From contig CAYNQE010000008.1 of the NCBI GenBank assembly GCA_964399345.1, forward strand, positions 1 to 28,025: a DNA stretch of 28,025 bases. The letters run 5' to 3'. Made by a program: the position numbers and the translations under genes. The notes below the pieces were generated by a model. That model ran no database searches. It was not told the DNA's origin and worked only from the letters and a program-made list of their open reading frames with translations. Positions 16,259 through 22,476 of the stretch are shown piece by piece. Positions within the stretch are counted from its first letter, which is position 1. The number at the start of each line of letters is the position of its first letter. The stretch comes from UBA2100 sp964399345. Lineage in GTDB: Bacteria; Patescibacteriota; Minisyncoccia; Phycocordibacterales; UBA2100.

Positions 16259-16318
16259 AACTAAAGGACACCCGGTGCCATTTGGGCGCTAGGTGTAAAC
16301 ATATTTTGTCCTTTAGTT
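16259..16318. terminator. Long-stem hairpin after the DoxX gene, with a crossing stem
   Basis: Perfect 12-bp arms (AACTAAAGGACA 16259-16270 and TGTCCTTTAGTT 16307-16318) enclose a smaller ACACC/GGTGT stem. On the minus strand the stem is followed by TTTT, so it probably ends the redox operon. GCCCAAA (16253-16259) can also pair with TTTGGGC (16281-16287), which crosses the main stem. Confidence 0.6.
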
Positions 16319-16349
16319 GTATTTTTGTGCAATTCCTACGAATCTACCT

Positions 16350-16850
16350 TTAGGCCTCTACCTCACAAGTTCCACCGTCTTTCTTTGCAGCAAGACATGC
16401 TTCGCAGAATCCACAGTTGCAAACTCCTCCGGCTGCTGACATTTTAGAACCCTTGCATCTAGGACATGGGCACTTGTCCTTAAGAGACATTGGCCCTGCT
16501 CCGTGTGCTGCTACTAGTAGCAACCCACCTACTATTGCCAAGTTCTTAAGTGCTGGGATCATCTGTCCTGCCCCTAAATGTGCAAATAGAATTGTTCCTA
16601 AAGTGAACAGGATAAGAATCATAGCTCCTTCCCTTGCGTGAACTCCAAGGGCAACCATAAGTCCTCCTCCAATCTTCATTGCAAGAACAACAAGCATTGC
16701 AATAGTTGCCATTGGAATACCAATTGAACCAAAGTACGAAACTGTTGCTGCAAAGTTAGTTAGCATTCCAAATGCGCTAACTAGAAATAATAAAGCAAGT
16801 AGTACACGACCAACTAATGGTCCGTGACTCTTAATTTTTGAATGTATCAT
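16350..16850 (-). CDS. DoxX-family membrane protein with a cysteine-rich C-terminal tail
   Basis: Residues 1-120 form the four-helix DoxX domain (GRVLLALLFLVSAFGML, GIPMATIAMLVVLAMKIGGGLMVALG, ILILFTLGTILFAHLGAG, LKNLAIVGGLLLVAAHG). DoxX proteins are linked to thiol and sulfur metabolism and to oxidative stress. The last 45 residues are unusual, with eight cysteines at 127, 129, 132, 144, 146, 149, 152 and 162 (CPCPRC, then CNCGFCEAC, then GTC). The tail should bind zinc or another thiophilic metal, or serve as a dithiol substrate. The gene lies 40 bases after the DipZ-like gene in the same direction, across an A/T-rich gap that may hold a secondary promoter. Confidence 0.85.
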   Translation of the reverse strand: MIHSKIKSHGPLVGRVLLALLFLVSAFGMLTNFAATVSYFGSIGIPMATIAMLVVLAMKIGGGLMVALGVHAREGAMILILFTLGTILFAHLGAGQMIPALKNLAIVGGLLLVAAHGAGPMSLKDKCPCPRCKGSKMSAAGGVCNCGFCEACLAAKKDGGTCEVEA

Positions 16851-16890
16851 GCGACTAATATATATTTAATAATATATTTATTATATCAGA

Positions 16891-18030
16891 CTATCCGAAG
16901 GTGAACGTGAAGATGTTTATACCAGGATCTTGAATAATAATTTCAAGAGTATGCTCTCCTGCACCATCTGGGTTATCAATTAGCTTATACAATTTCTCCT
17001 CTTTAACATGAACTCTTCCGTTGGAGTCCAAATCAGATCCAGCAGCATCTCCTATAGGCTTCCCGTCTTGGTATATTTGTATGGTAGAGCCATTTGCAGA
17101 ACCCGCTACCATAAATAGCTTATCTCCACTGTAATGATAGATAAGGCGGGCGTTTCCTTCTGCGTTTTCAGCATATTCCCGGTGTATATTCCAGGGACCA
17201 CCAAGGTAAAAGATGTTTTTATCTATCTCAGTTGGTATTTCTAACTCAAACCCACCTTCTGTTCTAGGTTCACCATTACCAAATGTAGAATTTCGCCATG
17301 CACCGAAATATACTTCAGGACTTCTTGGAACTAGGTCAGTAGCAGCCTCCGCTACTACAAAGTTACTTAACGATGCATCAACCTGCACAGACTCGCCTAA
17401 TTTCACCGCACGCTCCTCCAGGAGCTCTTTAATCTTCATTTCCGTCTCATTGTAGCTACCTTCCCCAATATGGTCGTATACGACGAAACCATCGATGTCG
17501 ATAAGATACTTCCGTGGCCAGTAGCTGTTCTTATATGCGTGCCAAGTGCCGAAGTCATTATCAAGAACTACTGGGTACTCAATTCCCCACTTGTCCACGG
17601 CAGTTTGGACGTTTTCCAGTTTTTTCTCAAAATCGAATTCCGGGGAGTGTATTCCTACAACTAAGAGGCCGTCATCTCGGTATTTAGCATCCCATTCAGT
17701 AATGTAAGGAAGTGTTCGCTGACAGTTAATGCAGCTATACGTCCAAATATCTAAAAGAATCACCTGCTTTCCGATGACGTCTGCCAATTGAAAGGGTTCT
17801 GAGTTGATAAACCCAGCGGGGTTTGTTATCTCACGCGCTCTGTTGTATTTAGCTGCCTTATCTTCAATTGTAGACGGCATATCTATCTTCAACGCACCAT
17901 TTTCTTCAGGAACAAATACAATTTCAGCTTCTTTTGCAATTGCTTGAACATCCACCCTGGGTTTCTGTAAAAACCCTATTGCACCTACGATCAGAATTAG
18001 AACGAAAACAAGCGGTAAATACTTTTTCAT
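16891..18030 (-). CDS. DipZ-like membrane-anchored thioredoxin
   Basis: The 379-residue protein has an N-terminal signal anchor (LPLVFVLILIVGAIGFL). A thioredoxin-like domain (about 70-215) carries the active site YSCINCQRTLPY, with redox cysteines C100 and C103 (CINC rather than CGPC). A cis-Pro-type WPRKYLIDIDG and the IGEGSY loop follow. The C-terminal part (about 240-379; YFGAWRNSTFGNG, YLGGPWNIHREY, and VxGSANGSTIQIYQDGK) matches the beta-sandwich carbohydrate-binding-like domain at the C-terminus of mycobacterial DipZ. I infer an extracytoplasmic thiol-disulfide enzyme reduced by the CcdA-type protein encoded one base upstream, so that together they rebuild a split DipZ. Confidence 0.9.
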   Translation of the reverse strand: MKKYLPLVFVLILIVGAIGFLQKPRVDVQAIAKEAEIVFVPEENGALKIDMPSTIEDKAAKYNRAREITNPAGFINSEPFQLADVIGKQVILLDIWTYSCINCQRTLPYITEWDAKYRDDGLLVVGIHSPEFDFEKKLENVQTAVDKWGIEYPVVLDNDFGTWHAYKNSYWPRKYLIDIDGFVVYDHIGEGSYNETEMKIKELLEERAVKLGESVQVDASLSNFVVAEAATDLVPRSPEVYFGAWRNSTFGNGEPRTEGGFELEIPTEIDKNIFYLGGPWNIHREYAENAEGNARLIYHYSGDKLFMVAGSANGSTIQIYQDGKPIGDAAGSDLDSNGRVHVKEEKLYKLIDNPDGAGEHTLEIIIQDPGINIFTFTFG

Positions 18031-18031
18031 A

Positions 18032-18742
18032 CTAGTTTAGTAGAACTTTGTTAAGTACTTCGAAATTAGCAAGTTGTGCTAAGTCTTGAGTGAAGATTAA
18101 TACACCCAGAACGATTAGAAGCGCACCAAATACCATATTTACGTAAGTTAATGACTTTGCGTACCTGTTTATCAACCTCCCGGCGTCTGATGCGAAGAAT
18201 CCTATAATTAGGAAAGGAACTCCAAGACCGAACGAGTATGACATCAATAACCAGAAGGCTACGTTTGGACTAGTTGCAGCTAATCCTAGAATTGCACCAA
18301 GGGCTGCACTCACACAAGGTGTCCACCCTGCTGCAAAGGCACCACCAAAGAGTAGTGAGGTGAAATGCCGTGACTTAAACTTCCCTACTACGTTTATCGT
18401 GTGTGCTCTTTCTAAGAAAGGAATCCGTATTAACTTCATAAGGAATAGTCCAAAGAAGATAATTATCACTCCACCAATTCGGGAGAGCCATATTTGTGTG
18501 TCGTAGGCTGAACTTTCAAGTACTGTATTCAATAGAACTCCAAGGGCTGCAAAAACTAGTGAGAAGCCGAGGACAAAAAGACCACTATGAATCAATATCT
18601 GGCTTCTTTTAGGAGTTTCGGACGCCGACGTTCCTGTTAGATACGCTAAGAATCCTGGGATTATCGGCAGCACACACGGAGATAGAAAAGAAACTATTCC
18701 TGCAACGAATGCGATTATTAAGGTTATTTCAGATCCCAACAT
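18032..18742 (-). CDS. ccdA: CcdA/DsbD-type transmembrane thiol electron carrier
   Basis: This integral membrane protein carries reducing electrons from cytosolic thioredoxin to the outer face. The 236 residues hold about six helices and the two conserved cysteine motifs: SPCVLPIIPGFLAYLTG (C23) and WTPCVSAALGAILG (C143). A PFLIIGFFA segment follows. It sits between two thioredoxin genes in the same operon, one base from each. That order indicates both thioredoxins are its redox partners. Confidence 0.95.
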   Translation of the reverse strand: MLGSEITLIIAFVAGIVSFLSPCVLPIIPGFLAYLTGTSASETPKRSQILIHSGLFVLGFSLVFAALGVLLNTVLESSAYDTQIWLSRIGGVIIIFFGLFLMKLIRIPFLERAHTINVVGKFKSRHFTSLLFGGAFAAGWTPCVSAALGAILGLAATSPNVAFWLLMSYSFGLGVPFLIIGFFASDAGRLINRYAKSLTYVNMVFGALLIVLGVLIFTQDLAQLANFEVLNKVLLN

Positions 18743-18743
18743 A

Positions 18744-19307
18744 TTATTTTAAGTTATTAGTAATTTCCTCATTGTATCGCTCAAGTCCCCATGTTTCTGG
18801 CGATTTAAGAACGCGCTCTCCGTTTTTAATGAATACTTTTGTGTGTTGGTACGCTACGCCGTACTCTCGTGCAAGATTTTCCATTTCTTTTGTGGTAGCA
18901 CCATCATTAAAGTGCACACGGAAACCAACAACGTTGTCTATATCCTGATCCTTAAAGGCTTTCTTTGTATCTTCGAACTCGATCTTACAAAGAGGGCACC
19001 AATCTGCGTAGAAGTACAGAACCACAAGGCGCTCTGACGCCAATGCTTTTTTATAGTCCTCACTGCTATATTCAAGCAGTGCCCCTGAGATAACCTCTCC
19101 ACGGAAGGCCTTCATCATCATACTGTCTCCCTCCATCATCATGGAATCATCCTCTTTTTTCATCATCACTTCATCTCCCTCCATCATAGAATCGCCTTTG
19201 TGACCATCTTCCATCATCACACCTTCCTTTGCAGCATCTTTTGAGGATACCAAGTACCATCCACCTGCAATTACTATAACTATTCCTGCAATTATTATTC
19301 CTTTCAT
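18744..19307 (-). CDS. Membrane-anchored thioredoxin with a Met/Asp-rich segment
   Basis: I chose the ATG at 19307, just after the preceding gene's TAA; a TTG at 19340 would read into that gene. The 187 residues start with a signal anchor (GIIIAGIVIVIAGGWYLV). Residues 31-66 form an unusual low-complexity stretch of Met clusters, acidic residues and a His (MMEDGHKGDSMMEGD, EVMMKKEDDSMMMEGDSMMM). The thioredoxin fold follows, with active site ADWCPLC (C104, C107) and a late FIKNGERV strand. The Met-rich part resembles copper(I) or silver-binding segments, so a metal-linked redox role is plausible but unproven. It should be reduced by the CcdA protein encoded next. Confidence 0.85.
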   Translation of the reverse strand: MKGIIIAGIVIVIAGGWYLVSSKDAAKEGVMMEDGHKGDSMMEGDEVMMKKEDDSMMMEGDSMMMKAFRGEVISGALLEYSSEDYKKALASERLVVLYFYADWCPLCKIEFEDTKKAFKDQDIDNVVGFRVHFNDGATTKEMENLAREYGVAYQHTKVFIKNGERVLKSPETWGLERYNEEITNNLK

Positions 19308-19308
19308 A

Positions 19309-19677
19309 TTAATATTTTTTACGCCCGTAGGCTTGTCCAATAATTTTTGCCCCCACCATAACTATTAAGGCCAGTCCTAACCATGGGCTAGGCATGTAGC
19401 TAGTGAGGGTCTCTACCACTATTCCTGTTATCAGGACTACTCCTGTTGCAAGAAAAGCAACTCTTGAAGATACAAATCGAATTAGTTGTTCTCTTTCATC
19501 ACCATGGCGTTCTTTCCATACAAAGACTGCAAAAACACCGAAAGATGCAACTATTAATGAAAGGGTAAGCATTGTTTCCATTCCAGGCATCCAAGCCTCA
19601 TTTGCATAAGTTAGTATTCCCACAAATATTGCCAACAAAAGTCCAAAACCTATTTCTATAATCAAATTATCCTTCAT
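19309..19677 (-). CDS. Small multi-spanning membrane protein coupled to the XRE regulator
   Basis: The true start is the ATG at 19677, giving 122 residues (MKDNLIIEIGFG). It overlaps the last 11 bases of the regulator gene and should be translationally coupled. A longer frame would use a TTG inside that gene. Four hydrophobic segments are visible (about 5-23, 34-53, 72-92 and 98-114), with a charged loop after the second helix (WKERHGDEREQLIRF). The pairing of an XRE regulator with a roughly 120-residue membrane protein is reminiscent of DUF2178-type modules. It may be a sensor or a partner of the redox proteins. Confidence 0.7.
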   Translation of the reverse strand: MKDNLIIEIGFGLLLAIFVGILTYANEAWMPGMETMLTLSLIVASFGVFAVFVWKERHGDEREQLIRFVSSRVAFLATGVVLITGIVVETLTSYMPSPWLGLALIVMVGAKIIGQAYGRKKY

Positions 19678-19876
19678 AAATAAATATATCTTCAACGTTA
19701 GTGCCAAAACTCTTGGCGATTTTTAATGCTAGCGCTACTGAGGGGGTGTAATTTCCTTTTTCAATTGAAATTATCGTTTGTCGCGAAACACCAACAGTCT
19801 CAGCCAACTGCTCTTGGGTAACTTCTGTGGCGGAACGTACCTTTCTTAGTAGTGTCGTTAGTTTTTGATCAACCAT
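19667..19876 (-). CDS. XRE-family helix-turn-helix regulator
   Basis: From the ATG at 19876 the protein has 69 residues and is almost entirely a Cro/C1-type HTH: LRKVRSATEVTQEQLAETVG, then SRQTIISIEKGNYTPSVALA, then LKIAKSFGTNVEDIF. This is the compact YozG/immunity-like subfamily without a ligand domain. The longer frame to 19930 would run through the promoter and operator, so I reject it. It is the first gene of the redox operon, and a perfect palindrome lies 16 bases upstream, which points to autorepression. Confidence 0.9.
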   Translation of the reverse strand: MVDQKLTTLLRKVRSATEVTQEQLAETVGVSRQTIISIEKGNYTPSVALALKIAKSFGTNVEDIFIYEG

Positions 19877-19882
19877 TTGTAA

Positions 19883-19909
19883 ATAATACCATGTAAAGGA
19901 TTCTTTACA
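19883..19909 (-). promoter_or_regulatory. Redox operon promoter with a palindromic operator
   Basis: A perfect inverted repeat, TGTAAAG-N4-CTTTACA (19892-19909), covers the spacer and -35 zone upstream of a TATTAT -10 (19883-19888). The -10 ends 6 bases before the XRE ATG. A repressor bound there would block RNA polymerase; the XRE protein itself is the obvious candidate. Confidence 0.65.
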
Positions 19910-19932
19910 TTGAAACTGTGGATAAAACAAAA

Positions 19933-19948
19933 CCCCGCGTGAGCGGGG
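19933..19948 (-). terminator. Strong terminator after the acidic mini-gene
   Basis: A CCCCGC / GCGGGG stem with a 4-base loop is followed on the minus strand by TTTTGTTTT. It separates the mini-gene from the redox operon promoter. Confidence 0.85.
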
Positions 19949-19959
19949 CTTGTTCGAAG

Positions 19960-20049
19960 CTATTCTGCTTCTTCTTCTGCGGGAGCTGCTTCAGGAGCTT
20001 CTGTTTCTTCTGCTCCTTCTGCTTCCATGTTGTCGTTTTCTGCTGGCAT
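19960..20049 (-). CDS. 29-residue acidic peptide, putative
   Basis: This very short frame encodes MPAENDNMEAEGAEETEAP followed by EAAPAEEEAE, almost entirely Glu, Ala and Pro. It ends 11 bases before a strong terminator and is preceded by a promoter-like region, so a transcript almost certainly exists. Whether the peptide is made is less sure. There is no clear ribosome site, and an out-of-frame ATG sits 5 bases upstream. The composition could suit a disordered tail or nucleic-acid mimic, but I assign no function. The alternative is an untranslated small RNA. Confidence 0.4.
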   Translation of the reverse strand: MPAENDNMEAEGAEETEAPEAAPAEEEAE

Positions 20050-20087
20050 GGCATTTTTCTTAATTGTTAATCACCACGTTTGGGTGC

Positions 20088-20111
20088 TTGTATATAATGA
20101 GTGATATACAA
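20088..20111 (-). promoter_or_regulatory. Inverted repeat in the promoter region of the acidic mini-gene
   Basis: TTGTATAT and ATATACAA form perfect 8-base arms separated by 8 bases. They overlap a plausible -10 zone, with TTGCAA about 16 bases upstream (minus strand). This could be an operator or a simple A/T palindrome. Confidence 0.35.
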
Positions 20112-20154
20112 GAGTTTGCAATCCACATGTGGAGTAGTTAACTTGCAAAGCTTA

Positions 20155-20721
20155 CTAATTTCTATCTAGTTGTCGGTAAACACTTATCATTGCAAAAGTC
20201 ATGATAACCATTGCAGGGAAGATTCCTACAAACAGTAGTGCCGCTCCTGCTAGGATAGTAAGTATTGTTAGAATGAAGAACCAAAGAAGCTTCCACATAT
20301 TCCCTTTTGTCATCTCTGAACTTGCTTTAAGTGCTTCCATTGGACGCATTCCTTTGTCGATAACTAGAAGTTCTGCAAACATCCATCGTATCGCAAGATA
20401 TACTCCTGGAACAATGAATAGTAACAATCCAACTAGGATACACATTCCTTTTATAAGTGAAGTGAAGGTAAATGAGATCCATCTATTATCAATCGAGAAG
20501 AGATCATCAAATACAACAGTCTTTCCATCATAGTTTCTTAAAAGCATCGCAATGAAACCTCCGAAGATTATGTATGATAGTGCTGTATAAAGTGCACCTT
20601 CTCCTGTAGTTAGTGCCATTATTATAAACATTGCAGCAGCAAGTCCTGATAGGTACCAAAACCTCTCTGCTAACTTAGCCCATGCCCTACTATATGCCTC
20701 TCCAATTTTAAATGTTTTCAT
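20155..20721 (-). CDS. Multi-spanning membrane protein (DUF975/YciC-like)
   Basis: The 188-residue protein starts MKTFKIGEAYSRAW and has five hydrophobic segments (about 23-38, 43-61, 85-113, 143-162 and 165-181). The motifs LLLFIVPGVYLAIRWMFAELLVIDKG and MRPMEALKASSEMTKGN are typical of the glycerophosphodiesterase-membrane-domain/DUF975 superfamily, in which a PG-Y-xx-R-W helix is followed by an acidic AL-xx-S segment. Function is unknown, probably in envelope homeostasis. It starts 2 bases after the stop of the DUF1059-like gene and is surely in its operon. Confidence 0.8.
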   Translation of the reverse strand: MKTFKIGEAYSRAWAKLAERFWYLSGLAAAMFIIMALTTGEGALYTALSYIIFGGFIAMLLRNYDGKTVVFDDLFSIDNRWISFTFTSLIKGMCILVGLLLFIVPGVYLAIRWMFAELLVIDKGMRPMEALKASSEMTKGNMWKLLWFFILTILTILAGAALLFVGIFPAMVIMTFAMISVYRQLDRN

Positions 20722-20723
20722 AT

Positions 20724-20903
20724 TTAGTTATTATTCCAATCGCTATTAAATTTCTTCATCCAATTGCTCTTATCTTCCTCGCTTCCTCCCTTAATAATAT
20801 CCTCATGCTCCTTCATGTAATGACCGTAAAAGTGATTTAACATTTCAGTGCTAGTTTCTGCTTCGAATGATTCATCACAGTCATAACATTTTAGTGTTTT
20901 CAT
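20724..20903 (-). CDS. Small DUF1059-like protein
   Basis: The frame of 59 residues starts MKTLKCYDCDESFEAETSTE and continues with MLNHFYGHYMKEHEDI and WMKKFNSDW. The CxxC pair followed by an ExxxH-type helix and a histidine cluster matches the pattern of DUF1059, small proteins found in many bacteria, with possible metal binding through Cys and His. A TTGATA-N17-ACAATA promoter ends 5 bases before the ATG, a leaderless layout. It forms an operon with the membrane gene that follows. Confidence 0.75.
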   Translation of the reverse strand: MKTLKCYDCDESFEAETSTEMLNHFYGHYMKEHEDIIKGGSEEDKSNWMKKFNSDWNNN

Positions 20904-20922
20904 AGGAGTATTGTCCTACATT

Positions 20923-20950
20923 TTGTCGATATATCAAGATACTGTATAGT
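20923..20950 (+). promoter_or_regulatory. Promoter of the 147-residue gene
   Basis: TTGTCG (20923-20928), 16 bases and TATAGT (20945-20950) are on the plus strand. It overlaps the divergent promoter of the DUF1059-like gene, so the two may compete. Confidence 0.5.
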
Positions 20951-20977
20951 AGATAGAGAGCAACGTGGGAGAGTAGT

Positions 20978-21421
20978 ATGTTTTTTCATGGATTTCCATT
21001 TATAGTACCGGATCTTCAACTAGACAACGGGAATCAGTTGGTTTACGAGTGTGTAAATGCCCTGGGCGCCATACGCGAAGGAAATGAGTTAAAGGCCGAG
21101 GCCATATTCCAGAGTATCATTTTAGTCAAAACACACTTTCCGCTTGAATGCATGATCTATGAACTAGATTGGGATTTGCGGCAGGAAAGTTTTGCCAACG
21201 AATGTGAAGCATTCTTTGCCGCCGTACAGTCCCTTGAGCTTATGGACTTGGCTAAGCGTAGGATGACACACCAAAAGAAAAAAGAACGTGCCACAAAAAC
21301 GAGCATAGTCGACATGAGAGTAGCTTCTTTGCTAGCGGTTATTATTGATCTACCCGCTGACTTTGAAACTTTTCTTGAAGGGGAATTTTCCCTAAAGTAC
21401 GAAGCACCTGACACCTCCTAG
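20978..21421 (+). CDS. Unknown soluble protein
   Basis: The 147-residue, mostly helical, acidic protein has no recognised domain. It begins MFFHGFPFIVPDLQLDNG and has several amphipathic helices (CVNALGAIREGNELKAEAIF, CEAFFAAVQSLELMDLAKRR, VASLLAVIIDLPADFETFL) around a basic patch (RRMTHQKKKERATK). The repeat-like helices suggest a protein-interaction fold. It is a one-gene unit with a promoter, a GGGAG site 8 bases before the ATG, and a terminator whose loop contains the stop codon. Confidence 0.6.
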   Translation: MFFHGFPFIVPDLQLDNGNQLVYECVNALGAIREGNELKAEAIFQSIILVKTHFPLECMIYELDWDLRQESFANECEAFFAAVQSLELMDLAKRRMTHQKKKERATKTSIVDMRVASLLAVIIDLPADFETFLEGEFSLKYEAPDTS

Positions 21422-21431
21422 CGGAGGTGTC
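21410..21431. terminator. Terminator between convergent genes
   Basis: GACACCTCC and GGAGGTGTC arms (9 bp) have a TAGC loop that contains the stop codon of the plus-strand gene. CTTTATTT follows. It also lies directly after the stop of the minus-strand wHTH gene. Confidence 0.8.
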
Positions 21432-21433
21432 CT

Positions 21434-21784
21434 TTATTTCAAAATATAATATATTTGGTTTCCTACTCCAACCTGAAGTACCTTTTCTTCCTCTTCTAAC
21501 TCGTTTAAATATTTCAATGCAGTATCATTTGAGACATCGAGTAACTTTTCAACCTCCAGTCGAGTAACACCCTCCTTTTCAGTACCCTTACAATCATCTA
21601 ATTCTTTTCGGTATCTAAGTTCCTTGAGAATTTCCTCTTTTCGATCCTCAGTTCTTTTTGAGAGTGCCTCGTGTGCACTTTCTCGAATATTATTCAATTG
21701 ATTTGGGGTTGCACCTCTTCTACCAAGCCTTCGGCCCAGGAAAAAAGCAACTAATCCGACGATGATTAAAAGTATATAGTTCAT
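21434..21784 (-). CDS. Membrane-anchored winged-helix protein
   Basis: The 116-residue protein has one N-terminal transmembrane helix (ILLIIVGLVAFFLG) followed by basic RRLGRR. A charged helix follows (NIRESAHEALSKRTEDRKEE), then a winged helix (LEVEKLLDVSNDTALKYLNELEEEEKVLQVG, closing with NQIYYIL). This arrangement recurs in CPR genomes. A DNA-binding domain tethered to the membrane could regulate transcription or hold the chromosome at the membrane. A TAAAAT box lies about 6 bases before the ATG, implying a leaderless message. Confidence 0.75.
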   Translation of the reverse strand: MNYILLIIVGLVAFFLGRRLGRRGATPNQLNNIRESAHEALSKRTEDRKEEILKELRYRKELDDCKGTEKEGVTRLEVEKLLDVSNDTALKYLNELEEEEKVLQVGVGNQIYYILK

Positions 21785-21831
21785 GTGATTATTTTAGCAG
21801 ATAGTTGCTAGCAAAGTATTAAGGCTCTCAC

Positions 21832-21859
21832 TTGCTTAGTGTCCATTCTGTGGTATAAT
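21832..21859 (+). promoter_or_regulatory. Strong promoter of the overlapping 31/129-codon unit
   Basis: TTGCTT (21832-21837), 16 bases and a perfect TATAAT (21854-21859) are on the plus strand. The leader runs to 21924, with a small TACC-ATAA-GGTA hairpin and AGGAGG 4 bases before the ATG. Confidence 0.7.
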
Positions 21860-21924
21860 ATTAATACTTACCATAAGGTAGGCAACATCAACCGATTGCG
21901 GGGAGACTGCGGTCAGGAGGATAA

Positions 21925-22020
21925 ATGTACATTAAATTTGAAAGTGGCTATGTACCACTAGCTTTTTGCCGAAGCAACTCTAGTCATTACTGGGCGCCCA
22001 GAAAAAACAACCTGGGGTGA
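21925..22020 (+). CDS. 31-codon frame that overlaps the next one, possible frameshifted N-terminus
   Basis: This ATG has the best ribosome site in the region (AGGAGG, 4-base spacing) and a strong promoter, yet the frame ends after 31 residues (MYIKFESGYVPLAFCRSN, ending NNLG) at a TGA. That TGA overlaps the GTG of the following 129-residue frame as GTGA, one base offset. Either it is a short leader peptide coupled to the second gene, or the two frames are one protein of about 160 residues broken or joined by a -1 shift at CTGGGGTGA. Confidence 0.5.
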   Translation: MYIKFESGYVPLAFCRSNSSHYWAPRKNNLG

Positions 22021-22406
22021 CCGTAAAATTAACGGATCCCATCAAGGGATCGCAGCACCCCTCGAGCGCAGAACTTTTCCTGTCTCGAGAGGGGTATTTG
22101 GACCCGAACTGTGCTCCTTGGGATTTTGGGATACGACGTAAGGAATTCCAAAAACTAGCGTTTGACTCAGACTGGGACATTTCAGAAGTGTCTTCCGTCG
22201 AAGCCGTGCTCGTGCCCAACTCAGGGATAAATTTTGGTCTTACCCCCACTACATCGGAGAGTAAAAATCTGAGTATTACGATCATTGGTTTGGGCAATGG
22301 GCAGTTTCAAGTGACTACTCTGTGTCGAGGCAATGCTTCCATGCAGTTGCACATCGATACTTGGATACTGCTGGTTAAGGGTGTGTGGCAGCCACAAAGT
22401 ATCTAG
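22017..22406 (+). CDS. Unknown protein read from an overlapping GTG start
   Basis: The 129-residue frame begins with GTG inside the TGA of the preceding short frame. Hydrophobic beta-like strands are visible (SVEAVLVPNSGINFGLTP, LSITIIGLGNGQFQVTTLC, LHIDTWILLVKGVW), with no transmembrane helix and no recognised motif. It lacks its own ribosome site, so translation should depend on coupling or frameshifting from the upstream frame. Two hairpins follow its stop. Confidence 0.5.
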   Translation: MTVKLTDPIKGSQHPSSAELFLSREGYLDPNCAPWDFGIRRKEFQKLAFDSDWDISEVSSVEAVLVPNSGINFGLTPTTSESKNLSITIIGLGNGQFQVTTLCRGNASMQLHIDTWILLVKGVWQPQSI

Positions 22407-22416
22407 AAGTTCTACA

Positions 22417-22467
22417 GGGGCGGCCAGAATTGCCGCCCCGACCAAGCCAGACGAAAGCGTCTGGCTT
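22417..22467. terminator. Tandem hairpins between convergent genes
   Basis: The first hairpin has perfect 8-bp GGGGCGGC / GCCGCCCC arms (22417-22439). The second has 10-bp AAGCCAGACG / CGTCTGGCTT arms with an AAAG loop (22444-22467), followed by TTTG. The second is a usual terminator for both directions, since the ABC gene ends at 22477. Confidence 0.8.
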
Positions 22468-22476
22468 TTGTATTAC

